Shown: positions 17,030 through 26,165 of the stretch, in pieces
Layout of the letters: each line of letters opens with the position of its first letter
Position numbering within the stretch: the first letter of the stretch is position 1
Assembly: GCA_050747525.1 (NCBI GenBank)
Contig: JBOGOC010000080.1
Location: 1-64,000 of the forward strand
From: JBOGOC01 sp050747525
GTDB taxonomy: Bacteria > Acidobacteriota > Polarisedimenticolia > JACPZX01 > DASXTC01
Length of the DNA stretch: 64,000 bases
Direction: 5' to 3'
Translations under genes and position numbers: made by a program
Notes under the pieces: model-generated
What the model was told of the DNA's origin: nothing
What the model saw: only the letters and a program-made list of their open reading frames with translations
Databases searched by the model: none

Positions 17030-18991
17030 CTACATGCGCGGCGGGGCCTGGATCCCCATCAGATCGAGCGCCGCGCGCTGATGCCGGAGGAACAACCACG
17101 TGAGCACGACGCGCGCCGCCTTGAGGTTCGCGTCGGGCTCCTGCATGACAGGGAACTGATGGTAGAAGTGGTTGAACCGCTGCGCCAGCGTGAAGGCGTA
17201 GCGCGCCACCACCGAAGGCTCGAGCGTGCGGATCGCCTGGTCCACCATGTCGTCGAAGCGGGTCATCTGGCTGAGCAGCTCCCAGTGGTCGTCCACCGCG
17301 CCCGCCAGGAACGAGAAGTCCACCTGGGCGGCCATCTCGGGCACCCGCGCGGGGTCGAACCCCTCACGCTCCGCCATCTTGCTGAAGATGTTGGTGGCGC
17401 GCACCACCGAGTAGAGCAGGTAGGGGCCCGTCTCCCCTTCGAAGCTGAGCGCTTCCTTGAAATCGAAAGCGATGATCTTGTTACGCGTGAATTTCAGCAT
17501 GAAGTAGCGCAGCGCCGCCACGGCCACCCTGGCCGCCGTCGTCCCGGCCTGCGCGCCCGCGTCGGGGGTCCTGGAGAGCACCTCCTTCAGCGCGTGCGCG
17601 TGCAGCGTGTCGAGCAGGTCGTCCGCCTTGACCCCGTAGCCGCGGCGCCCCGACATCTCCACGTGGCGCCCGGTCTCCTCGTCCTGCCCGGCCAGTCCCA
17701 TGTCCTTCGCCGTCGCCGCCGACAGCGCCACCATCTCGTAGGCGAAGTGATGCGATCGATCCGCAGCGTCCGTGTGCCCCAGCGCGCGCAGCCCCTGCTG
17801 GACCACGCGCTGAGGGTACGACTGGCGCACGTCGATCACGTTGTACACGCGGCGCCCCGCGCCGAACGACGGGTGGTCCGCCGCGCCCGCCGTGGCCGAA
17901 GTCGACCAGAGGATTTCCCCGTCGCCGTAGGCATGGAACGGCGTGTAGGGGAAGTCGACTCCCAGCAGCCCCAGCTTCCAGAGCTGGTAGGCGATGTCCT
18001 TCCCCACGTAGGTCACGGTCCCGTTGGAGCGCACGATGATCTTGGCTTCTTCCGCGGCCGCGTCCCCCTCGCCCGGCAGGTCCATGATCCAGCACCCTTT
18101 GCGCTCTCCTTCCTCCACGAACCGGATCGCGCCCGTCTTCTTCAGCAGCTCGAAGGTGCGGGCCCAGAACTTCATCTCGATGATGTGGCTCTCCCAGGGG
18201 AGCAGGTCGTAGCGGACGTCGAGGCGCTCCATGGTCTTCAGATGGCAGCGCACGATGCGGGGGGCCAGGTGCCGCGCCAGCTCGGCTTCGAGCCCCTCGC
18301 CGTCTTCCATCAGCTTGAGGGTGCGCGCGCGCAGCTCGCGGCGCGATGGGTCCTGCTCGTAGAACGTCCCCACCTCGGCGTACAGGTCCCAGCAGGCATA
18401 GTCGAACGGCCCCCCGTGCGCGGCGGCCAGCCGGTCCACGTCCTGGAGGGAGCGCGCCTCCCTCAGGTGAATGAACCCGACCACCAGATCGGCGACCTGC
18501 ACGCCCGTGTCGTCGATGTAGTTCTGCACCTCCACGCGGCGCCCGGCGTGTCGCAGCAGGCGCACCAGCGTGTCTCCCAGCACGGCATTGCGCAGGTGCC
18601 CGATATGTGCGGCTTTGTTGGGATTGATATTGGTGTGCTCCACGATCACCTTCTCGGCGCCCGGCTCGGGCTGCCGCGGGCGCGCGAGATCCTCGATCAG
18701 CGCGGCCGGCACGCGCGCGCGATCCAGGAAGACGTTGATGTACCCGGCCCCCGCGATCTCCCAGCGCGCCACCCCCGCCACGTTCGGCATTCCCTCCACG
18801 AGGGAGGAAGCGATGGTGCGCGGGCTCTTCTTCAGGGCGCGGGCCAGGTCGAAGGCGATGGGACAGGCCAGGTCACCCATCTCCAGGCTGGGAGGGAACT
18901 CGAGGGTGACGCTGCCCGCATCGACCCCGAACAGGTCACGCACGCGGCCGGCGAGCGCGGTGCGCACGGCGGACTGAATGGCGGTGGACAT
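17030..18991 (-). CDS. argS: Arginyl-tRNA synthetase
   Basis: This is a 653-residue class I aminoacyl-tRNA synthetase that charges tRNA-Arg. The N-terminal Add-1 domain is followed by the HIGH motif in NINPNKAAHIGHLRNAVLGD (about 120-140). The KMSK site is replaced by MSGRRGYGV, as is common in arginyl enzymes. The C-terminal anticodon-binding domain (DALRP/DALR type) ends the protein (PDANLKAARVVLTWLFLRHQ). It is slightly longer than typical (about 560-600). No ribosome site precedes the ATG and an extended -10 lies nine bases upstream. Confidence 0.96.
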   Translation of the reverse strand: MSTAIQSAVRTALAGRVRDLFGVDAGSVTLEFPPSLEMGDLACPIAFDLARALKKSPRTIASSLVEGMPNVAGVARWEIAGAGYINVFLDRARVPAALIEDLARPRQPEPGAEKVIVEHTNINPNKAAHIGHLRNAVLGDTLVRLLRHAGRRVEVQNYIDDTGVQVADLVVGFIHLREARSLQDVDRLAAAHGGPFDYACWDLYAEVGTFYEQDPSRRELRARTLKLMEDGEGLEAELARHLAPRIVRCHLKTMERLDVRYDLLPWESHIIEMKFWARTFELLKKTGAIRFVEEGERKGCWIMDLPGEGDAAAEEAKIIVRSNGTVTYVGKDIAYQLWKLGLLGVDFPYTPFHAYGDGEILWSTSATAGAADHPSFGAGRRVYNVIDVRQSYPQRVVQQGLRALGHTDAADRSHHFAYEMVALSAATAKDMGLAGQDEETGRHVEMSGRRGYGVKADDLLDTLHAHALKEVLSRTPDAGAQAGTTAARVAVAALRYFMLKFTRNKIIAFDFKEALSFEGETGPYLLYSVVRATNIFSKMAEREGFDPARVPEMAAQVDFSFLAGAVDDHWELLSQMTRFDDMVDQAIRTLEPSVVARYAFTLAQRFNHFYHQFPVMQEPDANLKAARVVLTWLFLRHQRAALDLMGIQAPPRM

Positions 18992-19000
18992 GGGGCGCGG

Positions 19001-19009
19001 AGTCTATCA
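19001..19009 (-). promoter_or_regulatory. Extended -10 element of argS
   Basis: On the minus strand TG-A-TAGACT (19009-19001) forms an extended -10. It ends nine bases before the argS ATG, so the leader would be two or three bases at most. No convincing -35 was seen. The same TGATAnnnT form precedes the sigma-54 activator gene. Confidence 0.4.
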
Positions 19010-19011
19010 GA

Positions 19012-19545
19012 TCAGGGAGATGGGGACGGCCCGCTCGAGGCGGGGAGTTTCAGCTCCAGGGCGATGTGCACCGGCTCGGATCCGGTGTGAGGCGCCAGGC
19101 GCGAGCCCCGCAGAAGGCTGGCCAGAGCTTCCACCACGGGGCGCTCCACCATCAGCGCCCCCACGACGTCCACCCCCGAGATGGAGCCGTCCGTCTCGAC
19201 CGTCAGAAGGAACATGACCGAGACCGCGGGCCCGGCGCGCCGCTCCCGCAGGAAGGCCCCCGCCCCTATCCCGGGAGCCAGCAGGGCCGGGGTCGGGGTG
19301 ACGGGCGGCGGGGGCTCCAGGGGGCCGAAAGCAGGATGGGCCGGGTCGTCGAGGAGGAGCCGGGTCGCATAGCGTCCGGCCACGGTGGTCCGCTCCCCGC
19401 CCTGCCTGGGCGGCGGCGCGGGCGCCGCCGGGCTCGTCTGCGGCAAGGCCTGGGGCTGGACGGGGGCGGGCGGGGACGAAGGCGGGGCGCATGCTGCAGA
19501 CACGGCCGCTATCAGCGGTGCGGCCACGACGAAAGCGAGCTTCAG
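19012..19545 (-). CDS. TonB C-terminal-like lipoprotein or periplasmic protein, CTG start
   Basis: This 177-residue protein begins MKLAFVVAAPLIAAVSAAC if the CTG at 19545-19543 is the start. That gives a short, well-formed signal peptide ending at a cysteine. The CTG overlaps the upstream stop as CTGA, exactly like the ATGA/GTGA junctions elsewhere in the window, and no ATG, GTG or TTG gives a sensible N-terminus. A proline-rich stretch follows (about 20-100). A C-terminal beta-alpha-beta domain then resembles TonB_C (VSVMFLLTVETDGSISGVDVV, LRGSRLAPHTGSEPVHIALE). Without a membrane helix or ExbBD neighbours, a TonB energising role is doubtful. Confidence 0.7.
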   Translation of the reverse strand: MKLAFVVAAPLIAAVSAACAPPSSPPAPVQPQALPQTSPAAPAPPPRQGGERTTVAGRYATRLLLDDPAHPAFGPLEPPPPVTPTPALLAPGIGAGAFLRERRAGPAVSVMFLLTVETDGSISGVDVVGALMVERPVVEALASLLRGSRLAPHTGSEPVHIALELKLPASSGPSPSP

Positions 19546-21419
19546 CGTGACGGGCCCGGGGATGACGAGTCGCGAGGGGCGATGCGCACCCCGGCCGGAT
19601 GCGACGTCTCGGCGAACCCCTCGAAGGTGATCCCTTCGAGGCGGTAGTAGTACTTGCGGCCGGGCTGCGTGGTGTCGTCCACGTAGACGTAGCTCATGGG
19701 CTGTCCCTGCAGCCCGCCTCCCGGCACGAGCCAGGGGTTCAGGCGGGAGAAGGGGCCCAGCGGCCCGAGGCCGCGGTAGACGTTCCATCCCGCCACCCGT
19801 TGCTCGTCCTCGGTGGCCCATGCGAGCGAGACCCCCTGGTCGGTGGGGGATGCGGTGAAGCTGAGAAGGTCGTAGGGGACCCGCGGGTCGTGCTCGACGG
19901 CGAAGGCGTAATCGGCGGGAGCCGTGCCAGGCGACAGGTTCTGCACGAGCAGCTCGACCGCCGCGAGATGCCTCCAGGGCACGCTGATCTGGGCGAGTCC
20001 GGTGTCGTCGAGCTCCACCGGCACGAAGCGGACGTCGGAGGAGCCCGCCGCGCGCACCAGCAGCCCCACGTCCCATCGTCCCGCGCCGGCCCCTTCGAAG
20101 CGGATTTTCAGGCCGCCGTCGCTGCCGTCTCCGAGCAGCCGCACCAGCACGCATCCCATCGGAGCGATCGGGCCGTTGAGGGAAGCCCCGCGCACAGGGA
20201 AGATCTCGTACGCCGCGTCCTCCACGGGAGTGGGGAGCAGAGCGGCGAAAGGATAGTGCCCGCCGTCATCGGCCTCTCCGAGAAAGAGATTCCAGACGTT
20301 GAAGACGCGGATTTCCTCGGCCAGTGAGGACTGCATCGTGCGCTGCAGCACGCGGTCCATCGCCTCGAGGGTGTTGTTGCCCGGCATGGCGGCCATCTCA
20401 TCCCACAGGCGGCGCACCAGCATGGCGTCTCCACCGCTGCTCTGGACCAGGTAGTGAGGCCACAGGAAGCCTTCCAGGGTCAGGGTGAGGCTCGGCTGCT
20501 CGGGACCGTGTCCGCGGCGCAGCGAGCGGGCGCCGAGCGACGCCAGGGCGTGCCTCAAGGACCCTTCCAGATGATTCTCCAGGTACAGGGCGCTCGATTC
20601 GTGCCACCAGATCGACTCGCGCGAGGATTCCCTGGCCTGCAGGACGTGGGCAATCTGGTGGGCCAGCGCCGGGCGCGCCGTGGCTCCCGGCCGGGCCAGC
20701 GCCGTGCTCAGGAAGATGGCCGAAGCGACCCCTTCGGGCGCCTCCGCCGCCGCGTCCTCCAGCGCCCTGCGGACGGCCCCCGGCCTCGCCGAAGAGGTCA
20801 TGGGCCGCGTGAAGCCCTCGAGCGCGTTGTCTCCGGTGCCGGCCAGCCCCACGAGATAAACGTCCACGACGTCGGTGGACGGCAGGGGCCACGACATCTT
20901 CTGCACGAAGTCGGCCAGCACGTCGCTCAGATCCGACGCCAGCCGCTCCACGCCGTCGGGGGCGCCGCTGCGATCCAGGTCTGTGGTGTCGACCCGATCG
21001 GCGGAGGATGGCTGGGTCGTGTAGTGGATGCGGAACTCTCCGCCCGCGCTGGGGAGGCTCGATGACAGTGCCGCGGGCGAGACGCCAGCGGCCCGGTCCA
21101 GCAGCATCCGGGAGCGGTGGTTCAGGCGCCCTTCATGCTGAGACAGCGCCATCATCAGCGGCGTGGCGCATCCGTGCGCGCGTTCGCCGGACGACAGGGA
21201 AACCAGCGCGTCGGTGCGCGTCATGGTCCCCAGCCCCTGCGCCATGCGCGGCGGAAACTGGATCGGCCGGGTCCAGGAGCGGACCAGATCGGCCATCGCG
21301 GGCGCCTCTTCCTCATGGGGGGCCGGAGCGGGCGGCGCGGCGTAGGAGGCGGTCAGGCCGGCGCCGAGCACGGCGAGCAGTGTGGCTGTCGCGTGAATCG
21401 GCGATTTCGGCTTGGACAC
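19542..21419 (-). CDS. MXAN_6640-like putative metalloprotease with altered HEXXH, plus Fn3-like C-terminus
   Basis: This is a 625-residue exported protein. GTG 21419 is preferred because GGGAGGGGG lies seven bases upstream; an ATG at 21437 is part of that ribosome site region. The signal peptide is about residues 8-32. The middle part follows the layout of the MXAN_6640-type secreted proteins: FRIHYTT, a DTTDLDRSGAPDGVERLA segment, then an AHQIAHVLQ helix (about 250) and WWHESSALYLENHL downstream. In active relatives the helix reads HEXXH; here glutamine replaces the catalytic glutamate. The C-terminus (about 530-620) is a fibronectin-like module (AGWNVYRGLGPLGPFSRL, KYYYRLEGITFEGF). It is coupled to the TonB-C-like gene downstream. 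Confidence 0.75.
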   Translation of the reverse strand: MSKPKSPIHATATLLAVLGAGLTASYAAPPAPAPHEEEAPAMADLVRSWTRPIQFPPRMAQGLGTMTRTDALVSLSSGERAHGCATPLMMALSQHEGRLNHRSRMLLDRAAGVSPAALSSSLPSAGGEFRIHYTTQPSSADRVDTTDLDRSGAPDGVERLASDLSDVLADFVQKMSWPLPSTDVVDVYLVGLAGTGDNALEGFTRPMTSSARPGAVRRALEDAAAEAPEGVASAIFLSTALARPGATARPALAHQIAHVLQARESSRESIWWHESSALYLENHLEGSLRHALASLGARSLRRGHGPEQPSLTLTLEGFLWPHYLVQSSGGDAMLVRRLWDEMAAMPGNNTLEAMDRVLQRTMQSSLAEEIRVFNVWNLFLGEADDGGHYPFAALLPTPVEDAAYEIFPVRGASLNGPIAPMGCVLVRLLGDGSDGGLKIRFEGAGAGRWDVGLLVRAAGSSDVRFVPVELDDTGLAQISVPWRHLAAVELLVQNLSPGTAPADYAFAVEHDPRVPYDLLSFTASPTDQGVSLAWATEDEQRVAGWNVYRGLGPLGPFSRLNPWLVPGGGLQGQPMSYVYVDDTTQPGRKYYYRLEGITFEGFAETSHPAGVRIAPRDSSSPGPSR

Positions 21420-21456
21420 AGACGAACCCCCTCCCATGTGACGGAAAGTCCGGTGA

Positions 21457-21485
21457 AGTATATGCAGGGCTCCCGCCCGGGTCAA
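21457..21485 (-). promoter_or_regulatory. Strong sigma-70 type promoter for the MXAN_6640-like gene
   Basis: On the minus strand TTGACC (21485-21480), a 17-bp spacer and TATACT (21462-21457) give one of the best promoter matches in the window. The predicted start near 21450 gives a leader of about 31 bases that contains the ribosome site GGGAGGGGG (21434-21426). Confidence 0.7.
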
Positions 21486-21538
21486 GGGGCGCCACACGGA
21501 AACATCTGAGACGAAATGGCTTGCGCGGCCAGGGGGCT

Positions 21539-22309
21539 TTATTCGCCGTCCACTCTGATCAGAATGACGGTGATGTTGTCTTCTCCGCCGTTCTCGTTGG
21601 CCCGAGCAACCAGTATCCTGGCCGCCTCGTCCACGTCGCCACCGTGCCCCAGCACGATCTCCTTGATGGAGTCGTCGTCCATCATCGTGTTGAGCCCGTC
21701 GGAGCACAGGAGCAGGAAGTCGCCCCTCTGCAGGGTCTGCTCTGCCACGTCCACGGCGACGTCCTCGCGGCTCCCCAGGGCGCGCGTGACCACGTTGCGG
21801 AAGGGGTGCCGGTTGGCGTCGCCGCGGGAGAGGAACCCCAGCTTCACCTGCTCGTTCACCCAGGAGTGGTCGCTGGTGATCTGCCGGATCGAGTCGTCTC
21901 GGATGAGGTAGGCCCGGCTGTCGCCCACGTGCCCCACGTACGCCCGGCCCTCGCTGTTGATCATCGCCCCCACCAGGGTGGTCCCCATACCCTCGAGGTC
22001 CTTCTTCTGGCTGATGGTGTCGAGGATCTTCTGATTGGCCAGCCGGATGGCGGTCTTGAGGCGGTTCCCTTCCATGGGAATCGACAGGTCGTACTCGTAG
22101 GGCCAGGTGATCTCGGCGTCGCGGCGGGTGGAGGCGATGAAGTCGGCGATGGCCGACACGGCGAGGCGCGAGGCCACCTCTCCGGCCGCATGCCCGCCCA
22201 TGCCGTCGGCCACCACGAAGAGGCGATCCTCCGGCACGACGGCGAAACAGTCTTCGTTCGCGTCGCGCTTTCGGCCGACGTCGGTCACACCACGATAGGT
22301 TGTTTTCAT
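21539..22309 (-). CDS. PP2C-family serine/threonine phosphatase (Stp1/PrpC type)
   Basis: This is a 256-residue cytoplasmic metal-dependent phosphatase that removes phosphate from Ser/Thr of target proteins, normally opposing Hanks-type kinases. The full set of PP2C motifs is present: TDVGRKRDANED near the N-terminus, VVADGMGGHAAGE (about 33-45), VGHVGDSRAYLIRD (about 124-137), LLCSDGLNTMM and GGEDNITVILIRV. All metal-binding aspartates are intact. No partner kinase gene is in the window. The gene has its own promoter and no strong ribosome site. Confidence 0.94.
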   Translation of the reverse strand: MKTTYRGVTDVGRKRDANEDCFAVVPEDRLFVVADGMGGHAAGEVASRLAVSAIADFIASTRRDAEITWPYEYDLSIPMEGNRLKTAIRLANQKILDTISQKKDLEGMGTTLVGAMINSEGRAYVGHVGDSRAYLIRDDSIRQITSDHSWVNEQVKLGFLSRGDANRHPFRNVVTRALGSREDVAVDVAEQTLQRGDFLLLCSDGLNTMMDDDSIKEIVLGHGGDVDEAARILVARANENGGEDNITVILIRVDGE

Positions 22310-22336
22310 CGATGGCCCGCAACGATTCCCCGGGGG

Positions 22337-22366
22337 AGGATACAGCGCCGCTTCTGCCGCTGTAAA
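22337..22366 (-). promoter_or_regulatory. Promoter of the PP2C phosphatase gene
   Basis: On the minus strand TTTACA (22366-22361), an 18-bp spacer and TATCCT (22342-22337) precede the gene by about 28 bases. A 7-bp inverted repeat (22341-22347 with 22358-22364) lies inside the spacer, so a regulator could bind here; this last point is speculative. Confidence 0.5.
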
Positions 22367-22370
22367 GCGT

Positions 22371-23453
22371 TCAGTGCCCCGGGCGCCCGCCAGTGCGCTC
22401 GTTTCTGCTGTCGACCACCTTCTTGGCGTGGCGGCGGATGACCTCGGAGACGTTCTTGTCCACGGCCAGGATCTTGAGGTCGCGCTGGTTGAGCCGCGAC
22501 ACCATGGTCATGGCGATGGCGGGTGGGGTCTTGGGGTTGGCTGCCAGGGCCGAGATGACGGCGTAGTTCTTGGACCAGTCCCGGTTGCCGGCGATGAGGC
22601 GCAGAACCTCCTCGGTGACGCTGCGCATCCGCGCGATCGCCTCGACCTCGTTCTCGGTGAGCTTGGGGCTCTCCATCACCGCTTCCTGCACCGACTTGCT
22701 GGGATCTTTGATGAGGATCGTCCGATCTTCGCGCGATCCTTTGAAGGCGAGCTGGATCTTCTCGGCGGTGTTCATCCGCATGATGCGGCGGGTGGCGTTG
22801 TCGGCCATCACGTCGTCTGCGGCCGCCTCTTCCCCGGCGGGCGCTTGCGCCTCGACGACGGGCGGGAGCTCGGGCGGGGCGGGGGGCGGCCCGTGGATGG
22901 TGGCATGGGCCTGGGGCGGCTCGGGCGCGAAGGCCACAGGACGGTCGATGAAGTGACGGCGGTACTCCTCCACCCGTGAGCGGTGAAGGGGGGTGGCCGA
23001 CGGGTGTGCGGCGATGCGATCCAGCAGGCGCGGGTTGGCGATCAGGCGCTGCTGGTTCAGCAGGAGCTGGTCCAGGTGGGTGGCGCCGAGGCGGGGGATG
23101 AGCGCCTCGAGGGTGACCACGGCGGTCGAGGGGTTCACCAGCAGCGGCTCCACCAGCTCGGGCTTCATGGAAGCGGAGAGCGCGATGTGATGCAGGACCT
23201 CGGGGACGGTGGCCGGGTCCGACAGCGCCTCCTTCAGCTCGGGGATCGACAGGGAGCACAGCCGCGACGAGGCTTCCTGGCGCACCGCGTGGTCGGCGTC
23301 GCGCTGCAGCGCCACCAGCACGCGCAGCAGCTCGGGGCGCGCCAGGGGGAGCACGCCGCGTGCGGCCGAGAGTCGGATGGCGTGAGGAGCGCGGCCTTCC
23401 AGGAGCGCGGAGGCGAGTGGGCTCAGCTCGGCTCGAGCGTCAGGGGCGGCCAT
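22371..23453 (-). CDS. Helical-repeat protein of unknown function
   Basis: This is a 360-residue soluble protein without signal peptide. The N-terminal half (1-170) is leucine-rich and helical with HEAT/ARM-like spacing (LLRVLVALQRDADHAVRQEA, LSDPATVPEVLHHIALS). A proline/alanine-rich linker (about 175-210) leads to a second helical part with recurring LAFKGSREDRTILIKDPS and VISALAANPKTPPAIAMTMV segments. I do not recognise a named function. It overlaps the stop of the RodZ-like gene by 14 bases and lies beside a PP2C phosphatase and pilT, so a role in cell-pole or motility organisation is possible but not shown. Confidence 0.8.
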   Translation of the reverse strand: MAAPDARAELSPLASALLEGRAPHAIRLSAARGVLPLARPELLRVLVALQRDADHAVRQEASSRLCSLSIPELKEALSDPATVPEVLHHIALSASMKPELVEPLLVNPSTAVVTLEALIPRLGATHLDQLLLNQQRLIANPRLLDRIAAHPSATPLHRSRVEEYRRHFIDRPVAFAPEPPQAHATIHGPPPAPPELPPVVEAQAPAGEEAAADDVMADNATRRIMRMNTAEKIQLAFKGSREDRTILIKDPSKSVQEAVMESPKLTENEVEAIARMRSVTEEVLRLIAGNRDWSKNYAVISALAANPKTPPAIAMTMVSRLNQRDLKILAVDKNVSEVIRRHAKKVVDSRNERTGGRPGH

Positions 23454-24468
23454 CGGGGGACGCCGGTGCCGGTGGTGGAGGGGGAGGAGCCACCTGCACC
23501 GCCTCGACCTTCTCGCCCATCGCCCCCAGCAGGGCCGCGGGCTTCCCGTCCACCGAGTACTGCACCGCTCCGGCGTTGTCCGCGCTCAAAAGCACCGGCT
23601 CGGCGCACAGCAGCGTACGCGCCTGCCCGGGCCACAGCTCCTGATTGAGCGTTATGCGCGGGCCGCACTCCATCCGCACGCGGGTCACCTCGGTCGCCTG
23701 CACCCGGATGACGTGCTCGATGGGGGGGGGCGGGGCAGCTTCGCCCTCGGGGGGGGCGGAGGTGGCGGTCGACGTGGAGCCGTCTCCGGCGGGGTTCTCC
23801 GATGTGGTCGTGGTCGTGGGCTGCACGGGCTCCGGGGTCACTCCTTCCGCGCTGGCGATCCCGGGGACCGGCGGTGGATCCGTGCGGGTGGCGCGCGCCA
23901 TGCGTGCCGACGAGGTCCCTCCGGCGCGCCCTTCGCGCCGCGCTCCGGACAGGCTCATCACCAGCACCACCACGGTCAGCAGCACGATCACCCCGCCGGC
24001 TCCCCACCAGAGCGCCGGCGAACCGACCGCCTGCACCCCTTCGGGGCGGTGCGACGGGACGATGTGGCGCCTCTCCGCGGGGATGTCCCGTCCGCGGGCT
24101 TCACGGCCACGCGCTTCGCGATCGGCGCCCCCCTTCGGGCGTGGCGCCGTAGGGGTGGGGCGCGATTCGGGGCGGAACACCTCGGCGGCCGGCTGAGCAG
24201 CTGCCGCTGTCGGGGCCGCGTGGCGCGCCTCGCGCTGGGAGATCTCGTGCAGGTAGGCGTTGACCATCTCCTCGCCGTCAACGCCGATGAACCGCGCGTA
24301 CGCGCGGATGAACCCGCGGTTGAAGACGCCGCCCGGCAGGACGTCGTAGTTGTCCTGCTCGAGGGCCTCGAGGAACCGGATGCTGATCTTGGTGGCTTCG
24401 GAGATCTCCTTGAGGGAGATATCCCGCAGCTCACGCTCTCTCTTCAGTTCCTCCCCGAAGGAGGCCAT
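23440..24468 (-). CDS. rodZ: RodZ-like helix-turn-helix membrane protein
   Basis: This 342-residue protein has the RodZ layout. A cytoplasmic Xre-type helix-turn-helix (about 1-75, MASFGEELKRERELRDISLK and RFLEALEQDNYDVLPGGVFN) is followed by a basic linker, one membrane helix (about 150-172, WWGAGGVIVLLTVVVLVMSL) and a periplasmic beta domain of the DUF4115 type (about 255-335, VIRVQATEVTRVRMECG). RodZ links MreB filaments to cell-wall synthesis. In several Gram-negative groups such proteins lie near pilT, as here. A proline-rich end follows the C-terminal domain. Confidence 0.85.
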   Translation of the reverse strand: MASFGEELKRERELRDISLKEISEATKISIRFLEALEQDNYDVLPGGVFNRGFIRAYARFIGVDGEEMVNAYLHEISQREARHAAPTAAAAQPAAEVFRPESRPTPTAPRPKGGADREARGREARGRDIPAERRHIVPSHRPEGVQAVGSPALWWGAGGVIVLLTVVVLVMSLSGARREGRAGGTSSARMARATRTDPPPVPGIASAEGVTPEPVQPTTTTTSENPAGDGSTSTATSAPPEGEAAPPPPIEHVIRVQATEVTRVRMECGPRITLNQELWPGQARTLLCAEPVLLSADNAGAVQYSVDGKPAALLGAMGEKVEAVQVAPPPPPPAPASPDGRP

Positions 24469-24530
24469 GCGTCGGTGTTCTCCAAAGAACTCAGTTTAAG
24501 GTCGTCCCGGGGCCTCGCGCCAGCCGGGCG

Positions 24531-26039
<1,509 letters not shown>

Positions 26040-26122
26040 CGGGCGGGTTCCGCGAAACTCAATACACACCTCCGCGTAGGATTCGGTCACCGCCCGGCGG
26101 GAATCCGCCTGATGCGGAGCGG

Positions 26123-26151
26123 AATATGTGGGGACTGATGGGGGAGGTCAA
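26123..26151 (-). promoter_or_regulatory. pilT promoter
   Basis: On the minus strand TTGACC (26151-26146), a 17-bp spacer and CATATT (26128-26123) form a sigma-70 type promoter. Transcription would start near 26116. The -35 overlaps the leader of the divergent decarboxylase gene. Confidence 0.5.
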
Positions 26152-26165
26152 GGTGCTGGATTCCC

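Noticed and set aside
19012..20154. 380-codon frame including the TonB-C-like protein
   Set aside because: The first 200 codons overlap the MXAN_6640-like gene in another frame and read as arginine/glycine-rich noise; only the part from 19545 has a signal peptide and domain.
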